NCBI GenBank assembly: GCA_022867625.1
Contig: JALIFM010000009.1
Span: forward strand, 1-64,000
Direction: 5' to 3'
DNA: 64,000 nucleotides
DNA from: Lachnospiraceae bacterium NSJ-143
GTDB taxonomy: Bacteria > Bacillota > Clostridia > Lachnospirales > Anaerotignaceae
The notes under the pieces were generated by a model. The model did no database searches, was not told where the DNA came from, and was given only the letters and a program-made list of their open reading frames with translations. Both the position numbers and the translations under genes were made by a program. Positions within the stretch are counted from its first letter, which is position 1, and each line of letters opens with the position of its first letter. Of this stretch, positions 1 through 6,231 are shown piece after piece.

Positions 1-34
1 TGGTTGATGCTTTTTGCTTAAGCATGAATCTCAC

Positions 35-49
35 CCGCATAGCGCGCGG
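35..49 (+). terminator. possible terminator of a gene upstream of the window
   Basis: CCGC (35-38) can pair with GCGG (46-49) and is followed at once by TTTTTTG. The stem is short, so this is only a weak candidate for the end of a plus-strand gene left of the window. No coding sequence is visible in 1-160. Confidence 0.25.
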
Positions 50-60
50 TTTTTTGTTTC

Positions 61-98
61 GTACACCTTCGTTTCTCTGCAGAGAAACTCTTGTGTAC
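61..98. repeat. nested interrupted palindrome
   Basis: The perfect 18-base palindrome GTTTCTCTGCAGAGAAAC (71-88) lies inside a second dyad, GTACAC (61-66) and GTGTAC (93-98). The whole is flanked by two copies of TGCTTAAGC (15-23 and 105-113). It is not followed by a T-run on either strand, so it is not an ordinary terminator. It could be a protein-binding dyad or one copy of a dispersed palindromic element. Confidence 0.5.
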
Positions 99-123
99 TC
101 AACTTGCTTAAGCCATAATTAAA

Positions 124-156
124 CAAAGCAGCAAGGATTTAAGCCTTGCTGCTTTG
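124..156 (-). terminator. intrinsic terminator of the DUF2161 gene
   Basis: A perfect 13-bp stem (124-136 with 144-156) and a 7-base loop, followed on the minus strand by TTTAATTATGG. It sits 5 bases after the stop codon of the minus-strand gene. Confidence 0.75.
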
Positions 157-160
157 AATG

Positions 161-883
161 TCATTCAACATCACTTTTCGTTTTAAAAGATTCTCGGTAA
201 AATTTTACTATTGCAGAATATTGTGGTTCATCAAGTGCCTGTCTGCCGGTTTCTGATACACAGTAAACGCCTTTTTCTGCTTTCTCAAACCATTTATAAT
301 AATTTTTGTACAGTATTGAATATGCCTTCGGTTCATAGCCAAGCTCCTTCAGCAAAGAACCGCTAAGGCGGCTGTATTTTTCTGCAAGGCACAGCAGCTC
401 TATTGATTTTTCCCTGTACGCTGTTATTATTTTTCTGCGGGTGCTGCCTCCCAAATTAAAATCACCGGACCTTTTGGCGACCTCGTTTTCAGCTTCTTTC
501 TTCCTTCTGTAATTTGTAATCTTCATCATTTTAGAAGGTGAGCATATAATCTCGGCAAACTTCAATGGACTGTCAACAGCCACAGTAATAAGGCCAAAAT
601 CAAGGCGCTCACAAAGCTTAACCATACTTTTCCAGGTTCGCTCCCTTGCCCCTTTATCTGGTCTGGGAATTGCAGCATATACGTTTGAGGTGATTGTCTG
701 CCGCTGCATAAGCTGATAAACCAAAGTGATATTAAAGCTTTTTTTCAGTTCAATAACAACTGTTTCCGTTCCCCTCACTGCCAGCACATCACAGTTTTTT
801 ACTTCAGCCCTTACAGAATATCCCAATTTTTCAAAAAGCTCCTTTACCGGCATATAAAGGTCCGTTTCTTTAAAGTCAGCCAT
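161..883 (-). CDS. DUF2161-type PD-(D/E)XK nuclease-fold protein
   Basis: A 240-residue cytoplasmic protein. The N-terminal 50 residues carry the pattern Glu27, Asp32, then Glu45-Leu-Lys47 on a predicted strand (VVIELKKS). That is the core of the PD-(D/E)XK nuclease fold and matches DUF2161 family proteins. The C-terminal half looks like a small winged helix (LSGSLLKELGYEPKAY). Enzymatic activity is not established for the family and I infer only the fold. ATG at 883 is chosen because AGGAG lies 9 bases upstream; the longer TTG/ATG starts at 922/919 lack a ribosome site and run deeper into the preceding gene. It overlaps the aminopeptidase gene by 8 bases, so the two are probably translationally coupled. 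A terminator follows directly. Confidence 0.75.
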   Translation of the reverse strand: MADFKETDLYMPVKELFEKLGYSVRAEVKNCDVLAVRGTETVVIELKKSFNITLVYQLMQRQTITSNVYAAIPRPDKGARERTWKSMVKLCERLDFGLITVAVDSPLKFAEIICSPSKMMKITNYRRKKEAENEVAKRSGDFNLGGSTRRKIITAYREKSIELLCLAEKYSRLSGSLLKELGYEPKAYSILYKNYYKWFEKAEKGVYCVSETGRQALDEPQYSAIVKFYRESFKTKSDVE

Positions 884-2108
884 TTTTGTAAGCTCCTGCC
901 ATAAAGCTTTCAATTTCATCAACCGTCTTAATCATATCTTTTGTAAGAATTTCACAACCGTTTTCAGTCACAAGCGCGTCGTCCTCAATCCTTATGCCTA
1001 TGCCCCACTCAGCTATATAAAGACCAGGTTCAACACTTATAATCATGCCCGGCCTTAGCTTCTGCCCTCTGTCGCCTACATCGTGTGTCTGCGCCCCTAT
1101 AAAGTGGCTTACCCCATGAAAATAATAGTCAAACACATCTTCCTTTGACTTAGCAAGGCCAAGCTTTTTAAGCTCTGTAAAATAATATTCCTTAAGCATC
1201 TCATTAAGTTCAGGGTATAAAACCCCAGGTTTTATATTTTCAATTATAAGCTGCTGGCCTTTCAGAACAATATTGTATACTGTTTTCTGCCTTTCGGTAA
1301 ACTTTCCGCTCACAGGGAAAGTTCTTGATATATCCCCGTTATAGTATCCCCACTGCGCACCCGCGTCAATTAATATCAAATCCTCCGCCCCTGTTTTGCA
1401 GTTGTTGTTTATATAATGCAGTGTTGTTCCGTTTATGCCTGATGCGGCTATTGTCTGAAAGGCTTTATCCTTAACGCCGTATTTTTTCAGTACATAGTCA
1501 TAGTACGCCTCAATCTCATACTCCATCATACCCGACTTTGCATTTTTCATCATTTCCTCAATGCCCAAACGTGTTATTTCTATGGCTTTTCTCATAAGCT
1601 GAATTTCATATTCTTCCTTTATAACTCTGAACTCAGCAAACACAGGGAACAAATCCTCAAATGGAATAAGGCCGAATATTTCCCTCATTCCCTTTGCAGT
1701 AAATTTTTCTTCCAAATCCACCCTTTCAAAATCAAGGAACAGCCTTTTTGCTGTCTTTGACATACACTCCAAGTCGCCATTAAAATCAGTAACCAGTTTT
1801 ATATCCTTTATCCCACTGGCTTTTTCAGCCTCCTCAGGTGTCATGTTAGCTCCGACCCAACGGGCCTGCTGTCCATTGTCAGGCTCAATATACAGCCTCT
1901 CAATTTCGATACCGTCAATCCTGCCGGAAACATAAATCATATTTTCCCTGTCAATTCCAGTTACATAATAAAAATTCCTGTCAGGAGTAAACGGATAATT
2001 TTCATCTCCCCGTTTTACAGGCGCAGCTCCGGCAAATAAAATGGCCAAATCACCGTCTTCGAGCACATTTAAAAGTTTCTTTCTGTTTCCCGAAAAAAAT
2101 CCAGACAA
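876..2108 (-). CDS. pepP: Xaa-Pro aminopeptidase, M24 family
   Basis: Removes N-terminal residues that precede proline; a cytoplasmic dinuclear-metal peptidase. The first ~150 residues form the creatinase/aminopeptidase-P N domain and the rest the pita-bread M24 domain. Counting from the ATG at 2117, all five metal ligands are present: Asp251 (IDAG), Asp262 (GDISRTFP), His338 (HGVSHFIG), Glu363 (SVEPGLY) and Glu378 (RIEDD). His234 fits the substrate-side histidine. The ATG at 2117 directly abuts AAAAGGAG, which leaves no spacer; the in-frame TTG at 2108 has the same ribosome site 7 bases upstream and is the likelier start (410 residues). It is first in a two-gene unit with the DUF2161 gene. 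Confidence 0.9.
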   Translation of the reverse strand: MSGFFSGNRKKLLNVLEDGDLAILFAGAAPVKRGDENYPFTPDRNFYYVTGIDRENMIYVSGRIDGIEIERLYIEPDNGQQARWVGANMTPEEAEKASGIKDIKLVTDFNGDLECMSKTAKRLFLDFERVDLEEKFTAKGMREIFGLIPFEDLFPVFAEFRVIKEEYEIQLMRKAIEITRLGIEEMMKNAKSGMMEYEIEAYYDYVLKKYGVKDKAFQTIAASGINGTTLHYINNNCKTGAEDLILIDAGAQWGYYNGDISRTFPVSGKFTERQKTVYNIVLKGQQLIIENIKPGVLYPELNEMLKEYYFTELKKLGLAKSKEDVFDYYFHGVSHFIGAQTHDVGDRGQKLRPGMIISVEPGLYIAEWGIGIRIEDDALVTENGCEILTKDMIKTVDEIESFMAGAYKNG

Positions 2109-2242
2109 TATATACATCTCCTTTTGAAGAACATTTCAAAATTGTTTTATGATATTCTACCACAAACCAGTAAAAATAAAAATACAAGTAGTTAAAATCA
2201 GAAAATTATGATATCCTATCAACAGTAAAATCAGCACTGGAG

Positions 2243-3394
2243 ATGATTAATATTTTAGTTTCACTTGAAAAATGCGGAAGCTACAGTTATGAAGAAGTTA
2301 AATCGGCTGTCAAAAACTCCTTCAATAACCTTGGAGGCATTGAAAAATATATAAACAAAGGCGAAAATATACTGTTGAAGTCAAATCTTGTAATGAGAAA
2401 GCTGCCACAGGAGGCTGCCACAACACACCCGGCAGTCATTAGAGCACTTGCTGAAATACTCTTGGATTACGGGGCAAATGTAATAATAGGTGACAGCCCC
2501 GGAGGGCCATTCAATGAAGTTCTTCTTAAAAGCATATACAGGCACACCGGCATGGAAGAAGCTGCTGCAAAATCCGGCGCATCGCTTAGTCTGGATACCT
2601 CCTCGTCTGTTGTGGAATATCCTGACGGTGTCAGGCTCAAGAAGCTGACAATCACTAATATGGTACTTAACGCTGACAAAGTCATTTCTGTCGGCAAGCT
2701 CAAATCACATTCAATGACAAGAATGACAGGGGCTGTAAAAAATATGTTTGGAGCAGTTCCCGGCACAACAAAGGCAGAATACCATTTCAGCTGTCAGGAC
2801 AGCGAAAGCTTTGCCCAGTGCCTTATAGATATATGCCGTTTTGTAAACCCTGTGCTTTCATTTATTGACGCTGTAACCGGTATGGAGGGCAATGGCCCAA
2901 CAGCCGGTACTCCAAGGGATATAGGTCTGATTATGTCCTCCGACAACCCTTTTGAGCTTGACCTTGCGGCTTCTAAGATTATAAATGCACAGGCTTCAGA
3001 AATACCAGTGCTTAAATATGCTTTCCAAAGAGGACTCTGCCCAAAAAGTGCCGAAAGCCTTACCTTTGCCGGCGAAAAGTTATCTGACTATGTAATCGAA
3101 GATTTTGCTATACCTGAAAACCGAAGCCTGCATTTTCTTGGCAGAAAACCGCCGAAGGTGCTTGTTAACTTTTTTAACCTCCATGTCTACCCAAGGCCCG
3201 TTTTTACACAGCTTTGCATAGGCTGCGGGATATGCGCCGAAAACTGCCCCGCAAAAATTATATCCATTAAAAACCATACTGCTTCGGCTGACCTAAAAAA
3301 ATGCATACGCTGCTATTGCTGTCAGGAGCTTTGCCCCCAAAAGGCAGTTGATATTGAAAAACCATTTATACTGAAAATAATGTCCAAGCTGTAA
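2243..3394 (+). CDS. DUF362 domain protein with C-terminal 2x[4Fe-4S] ferredoxin domain
   Basis: 383 residues, no signal peptide or membrane segment. Residues ~1-290 match the DUF362 family (LKSNLVMRK, GDSPGGPF, KSHSMTRMTGAVKNMFG). The C-terminal ~60 residues hold two ferredoxin motifs, CIGCGICAENCP and CIRCYCCQELCP, enough for two [4Fe-4S] clusters. Such proteins are common in anaerobes; the substrate is unknown, and an electron-transfer or reductive role is inference. The start ATG is preceded by CTGGAG with almost no spacer, so initiation may be weak or use another signal. It stands alone on the plus strand and ends at a bidirectional terminator shared with mgtE. Confidence 0.85.
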   Translation: MINILVSLEKCGSYSYEEVKSAVKNSFNNLGGIEKYINKGENILLKSNLVMRKLPQEAATTHPAVIRALAEILLDYGANVIIGDSPGGPFNEVLLKSIYRHTGMEEAAAKSGASLSLDTSSSVVEYPDGVRLKKLTITNMVLNADKVISVGKLKSHSMTRMTGAVKNMFGAVPGTTKAEYHFSCQDSESFAQCLIDICRFVNPVLSFIDAVTGMEGNGPTAGTPRDIGLIMSSDNPFELDLAASKIINAQASEIPVLKYAFQRGLCPKSAESLTFAGEKLSDYVIEDFAIPENRSLHFLGRKPPKVLVNFFNLHVYPRPVFTQLCIGCGICAENCPAKIISIKNHTASADLKKCIRCYCCQELCPQKAVDIEKPFILKIMSKL

Positions 3395-3402
3395 CAAAAA
3401 AA

Positions 3403-3423
3403 CAGGACGGAATAACCGTCCTG
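3403..3423. terminator. bidirectional intrinsic terminator
   Basis: CAGGACGG (3403-3410) pairs with CCGTCCTG (3416-3423) across a 5-base loop. CTTTTTTT follows on plus and TTTTTTTG on minus, so it serves both the DUF362 gene and mgtE, which converge here. Confidence 0.85.
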
Positions 3424-3429
3424 CTTTTT

Positions 3430-4782
3430 TTATCTGAGCACAAATATTTTAGCCATGTTAAAAAACACCACAAGAGAAACCGAATCCACAACTGTAGTTA
3501 TAAGCGGTCCTGCCATTATAGCCGGGTCAAAATGCAGTTTTCTGGCTGCCATAGGAAGCATGCAGCCTATTGTTTTTGAAATCACAACAGTCACACAAAG
3601 GCTAATGCTTACAGTCAGATTAACCATAGAGGGAGTTCCGCCAAGTATAGCTATACGTCCAAAATTGACAGCGCCAAGTATGATTCCGCATATTATTCCT
3701 ACCCTTATCTCTTTCCACACTACAGTGGCTACATCTGCAAGCTCAATTTCACCAACTGCCATACCTCTTATTATAAGTGTTGACGCCTGTGAACCAGCGT
3801 TTCCTCCTGTGTCCATTAAAATAGGTATAAACGCAGCCAAAAGTACCGAAGATGCAAGGACCTCATTATAGCCGCTTATGATAGTACTTGAGAGTGTGCC
3901 GGAAATCATAAGAACAAGAAGCCATACTATCCTGTTTTTAGCCAGAGAAAAAACACTTGTCTTAAGATACTCGTTTTCCGAAGGGAGCAGAGCCGACATT
4001 TTTTCAATATCCTCTGTATTCTCCTCCTCAATAACATCTACTATGTCATCAACTGTTATAATTCCCACAAGCCTCTGCTCATTATCGACAACAGGCAGGG
4101 CTATAAGATTGTACTTTTTAAATATGTTTGCTATATCCTCCTGGTCATCAAGGGTGCGCACAAATATAACGTCATCCTCCATTATATCGGATACCTTCTG
4201 GTGGTCGTCTGAAAGGAGAAGTGTCCTCAGCGATACCATTCCCACAAGCTTTCTCCTGCTGTCGACCACATAGCAGGAGTATATAGTTTCTTTGTCTATT
4301 CCAGTTCTTCGTATAAGCTCCATAGCCTTGCCGACTGTATAATCCCAGTGCAGCTCCATAAACTCTATGGTCATAATGCTTCCCGCACTGTCATCAGGAT
4401 AATTAAGAAAGCGGTTGATTATTTTTCTTCTGTCCTCGCTTACGTTTTTAAGTATTCTGGTTATAACATTTGCCGGAAGCTCCCCCAGAAAATCCACAGC
4501 GTCATCAACACTGAGCTCATCTATTATTGTATGCACTTCGTTGTCGGTAACAGAATTTAATATGTCCTCCTGCATGTCGCTGTCCATATACGAAAAAGTC
4601 TCAGCGGCGTTATCCTTTGTTAAAAGCCGGAAAACCAAAAGCCGCTTCTCCTCCGGCACTTCCTCAAAGAATTCCGCCAGGTTAGCGGCGTTTTCCTCAT
4701 TTATTTCTTTTTTAAGTTTGGCATACCTGCATTCATTAAGCAGCTCAAGCCATTCTCTGAACTCTGCATTGCTCTCCTCCAT
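3430..4782 (-). CDS. mgtE: MgtE-type magnesium channel/transporter
   Basis: A 450-residue inner-membrane Mg2+ channel gated by cytoplasmic Mg2+. Visible in order are the acidic MgtE N domain (~1-120), a CBS pair (~120-250, e.g. SIMTIEFMEL and SLRTLLLSDD; PVVDNEQRLVGIITVDDIVD), a connecting helix, and five hydrophobic helices (~275-450) with the pore segment PILMDTGGNAGSQAST. ATG 4782 is chosen because GGAGG lies 8 bases upstream; the ATG two codons earlier is only 2 bases from it, and the longer TTG/ATG extensions are leader sequence. It is transcribed from a strong promoter (5022-5050) through a ~230-nt leader that contains a small ORF and competing hairpins. Confidence 0.95.
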   Translation of the reverse strand: MEESNAEFREWLELLNECRYAKLKKEINEENAANLAEFFEEVPEEKRLLVFRLLTKDNAAETFSYMDSDMQEDILNSVTDNEVHTIIDELSVDDAVDFLGELPANVITRILKNVSEDRRKIINRFLNYPDDSAGSIMTIEFMELHWDYTVGKAMELIRRTGIDKETIYSCYVVDSRRKLVGMVSLRTLLLSDDHQKVSDIMEDDVIFVRTLDDQEDIANIFKKYNLIALPVVDNEQRLVGIITVDDIVDVIEEENTEDIEKMSALLPSENEYLKTSVFSLAKNRIVWLLVLMISGTLSSTIISGYNEVLASSVLLAAFIPILMDTGGNAGSQASTLIIRGMAVGEIELADVATVVWKEIRVGIICGIILGAVNFGRIAILGGTPSMVNLTVSISLCVTVVISKTIGCMLPMAARKLHFDPAIMAGPLITTVVDSVSLVVFFNMAKIFVLR

Positions 4783-4813
4783 TTTCATTACCTCCGTTTC
4801 TGTTTTTGGGCAT

Positions 4814-4840
4814 AAAAAAACACAGCACAAACCGGCTGCG
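4814..4840 (-). terminator. putative attenuator terminator in the mgtE leader
   Basis: On the minus strand CGCAGC (4840-4835) can pair with GCTGTG (4826-4821), followed by seven T (4820-4814), 32 bases before the mgtE start. The 5' arm is part of TGCCGCAGCC (4843-4834), which can instead pair with GGCTGTGGCA (4905-4896) inside the upstream small ORF. The two pairings exclude each other, as expected for terminator and antiterminator. The stem is only 6 bp, so termination strength is uncertain. Confidence 0.5.
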
Positions 4841-4866
4841 GCACAAAAACAGGTATAACGAAAGCA

Positions 4867-4977
4867 CTACCAGCCTGTTTCAGACAGAATTTTTATGCCA
4901 CAGCCAACAAATAAATTTCTTATTTTTAAAGCACCTAAAGGAACCGGATCCGCCGTGCAACTTTCGCCGTTATCCAT
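4867..4977 (-). CDS. putative 36-residue leader peptide upstream of mgtE
   Basis: ATG at 4977 has a near-ideal ribosome site (GGAGG, 9 bases upstream) and opens a 36-codon frame ending in TAG at 4867. It lies between the mgtE promoter and the mgtE start. The N-terminus MDNGESCTADPVP is acidic and contains two prolines, similar in character to the MgtL leader of enterobacteria (MEPDPTPLP...), whose acidic/proline run destabilises ribosomes when Mg2+ is low. Codons ~24-28 contain the antiterminator arm 4896-4905. The function is inferred from position and composition; the peptide itself belongs to no family I recognise. Confidence 0.6.
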   Translation of the reverse strand: MDNGESCTADPVPLGALKIRNLFVGCGIKILSETGW

Positions 4978-5021
4978 AAAAATTCACCTCCAAAACAAAA
5001 CAATATCATAAATATATTTAC

Positions 5022-5050
5022 AGTATAGTATCTTATTTAAATCCAGTCAA
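5022..5050 (-). promoter_or_regulatory. sigma-A promoter of the mgtE leader
   Basis: TTGACT (-35, 5050-5045), 17-base spacer, TATACT (-10, 5027-5022) on the minus strand. The predicted start is near 5015, about 25 bases before the small ORF's ribosome site. No other promoter is needed for mgtE. Confidence 0.75.
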
Positions 5051-5080
5051 CAATTAATTCCCTAAAAGCCGGATAACCCC

Positions 5081-5109
5081 TTGCCCTTATTTATCTTAAC
5101 TGGTAAAAT
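5081..5109 (+). promoter_or_regulatory. promoter of the PH-domain protein/mscL operon
   Basis: TTGCCC (5081-5086), 17-base spacer, TAAAAT (5104-5109), followed at 5123-5128 by the AGGAGG ribosome site of the first gene. Confidence 0.55.
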
Positions 5110-5136
5110 AATCAGGAAAGCTAGGAGGTGAAAAAC

Positions 5137-5604
5137 ATGAACTGCAAGCCGCACATTCTTCAGTCTGCAACACCAATAATTAAGCTTGTATTGTCACTTT
5201 TCGTTTTTTATATAATAGCTATTCTGATTTCCCCGGCGAAAATTTATACGGCAATATTTTACCTAAAGGTATTTGTGCCTATTGCCGCTGTCGCTTCAGC
5301 TTATATGATAGTTATATCAAAGGGTGCTGAAATAACAGTCGATAATAACAATATTCAGCTTACACTTAATTTCGGCAGAAACAAAAGTACACAAATACCC
5401 ACAAGTACAGTTGTAAGCTGCGATATAAATCAGGGTTTTGTTGGAAAGCTTTTCAATATTTATTCCCTTAAGCTGAATACCATAAACAACGACCCGGAAA
5501 CAAACAGGAAAGCTTCTTTTATAAGCCAATATCTTGTTTTTGATAAAAATGGTTCAGAAGCTTTAAAAGACTATATTAATAAAATGACAGGAGGAACGAT
5601 ATGA
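5137..5604 (+). CDS. small membrane protein with bacterial PH-like domain
   Basis: 155 residues. Two hydrophobic helices (~15-33 and ~42-60) are followed by a soluble domain with the spacing of a bacterial PH (bPH2/YdbT-like) fold: ITVDNNNIQLTLNFG, then TQIPTSTVVSCDINQG and GKLFNIYSLKLNT. The biochemical role is unknown. ATG 5137 is preferred over GTG 5128 because AGGAGG (5123-5128) lies 8 bases upstream of it. The stop codon overlaps the mscL start (ATGA, 5601-5604), so the two are translationally coupled; a role in the envelope is inferred from that partner. Confidence 0.65.
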   Translation: MNCKPHILQSATPIIKLVLSLFVFYIIAILISPAKIYTAIFYLKVFVPIAAVASAYMIVISKGAEITVDNNNIQLTLNFGRNKSTQIPTSTVVSCDINQGFVGKLFNIYSLKLNTINNDPETNRKASFISQYLVFDKNGSEALKDYINKMTGGTI

Positions 5605-6053
5605 GTCTAAAAAGCACACTAAAGGATTTTAAAGATTTTGCAGTTAAAGGAAATGTTATCGACATGGCTGTCGGCGTAATAATCGGCGGCGCTTTCAGCG
5701 GGATTGTGTCATCATTAGTAAATGACATAATTAATCCGGTAATCGGAGTTTTAACTGGCGGGCTTGATTTCTCGACTCTTTTCATTCCGCTTGACGGAAA
5801 CACATACGCAAGTCTTGACGCTGCCCTTGAGGCAAACGCCGCTGTACTTAAATACGGCTCATTTATATCCACCGTTATTAATTTTTTAATAATATCGTTT
5901 GTAATCTTTATAGCTATCCGGCAGCTCTCGAAGCTTAAAAAGCCTGCTCCCGCTCCTGTATCTGAACCTTCGGTCAAAATATGCCCATACTGCAAAACAG
6001 AAATACATATTGATGCTGTAAGGTGTCCTAACTGTACATCAAAACTTGACTGA
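5601..6053 (+). CDS. mscL: large-conductance mechanosensitive channel MscL with C-terminal zinc ribbon
   Basis: 150 residues. The MscL core is clear: the N-terminal amphipathic helix, TM1 (KGNVIDMAVGVIIGGAFSGI) with the hydrophobic gate, a periplasmic loop, and TM2 (~85-108). It opens under membrane tension and releases solutes during osmotic downshock. Instead of the usual charged C-terminal bundle alone, the last ~25 residues form a zinc-ribbon pair, CPYC and CPNC, after an Ala/Pro linker. AGGAGG lies 6 bases upstream of ATG. It overlaps the upstream gene by 4 bases and is followed by a strong terminator. Confidence 0.93.
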   Translation: MSLKSTLKDFKDFAVKGNVIDMAVGVIIGGAFSGIVSSLVNDIINPVIGVLTGGLDFSTLFIPLDGNTYASLDAALEANAAVLKYGSFISTVINFLIISFVIFIAIRQLSKLKKPAPAPVSEPSVKICPYCKTEIHIDAVRCPNCTSKLD

Positions 6054-6056
6054 ACA

Positions 6057-6084
6057 GAAAATCCCCGATTTATACGGGGATTTT
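6057..6084 (+). terminator. terminator after mscL
   Basis: ATCCCCG (6061-6067) pairs with CGGGGAT (6075-6081), extended by AAAA/TTTT, and is followed by TTTTATTTG. Confidence 0.85.
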
Positions 6085-6107
6085 TATTTGTAAAAAATAT
6101 ATGGTTG

Positions 6108-6129
6108 ATTCACTGAAAATTCAGTGAAT
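6108..6129. repeat. 9-bp inverted repeat upstream of the EAL gene
   Basis: ATTCACTGA, AAAT, TCAGTGAAT: a perfect dyad ~100 bases upstream of the phosphodiesterase gene, with no T-run after it. An operator for a dimeric regulator is the simplest guess. A TATACT -10-like box lies further downstream, near 6172-6177. Confidence 0.4.
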
Positions 6130-6231
6130 TAAAATTATTATATATAGCTGTCGATATTTCTTATTTTATGTTATACTTTTATTAATTGTTTCTAATATTT
6201 GCAGTTTATACTAAAGTGTAGAGGTCAGCCC

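Noticed and set aside
4783-4830. 16-codon N-terminal extension of MgtE (MCCVFLCPK...)
   Set aside because: It lies in the leader hairpin and has no ribosome site; GGAGG is placed for ATG 4782.
4783-5050. M-box (ykoK) Mg2+ riboswitch upstream of mgtE
   Set aside because: I could not find the conserved M-box sequence blocks; the small-ORF/attenuator model fits better.
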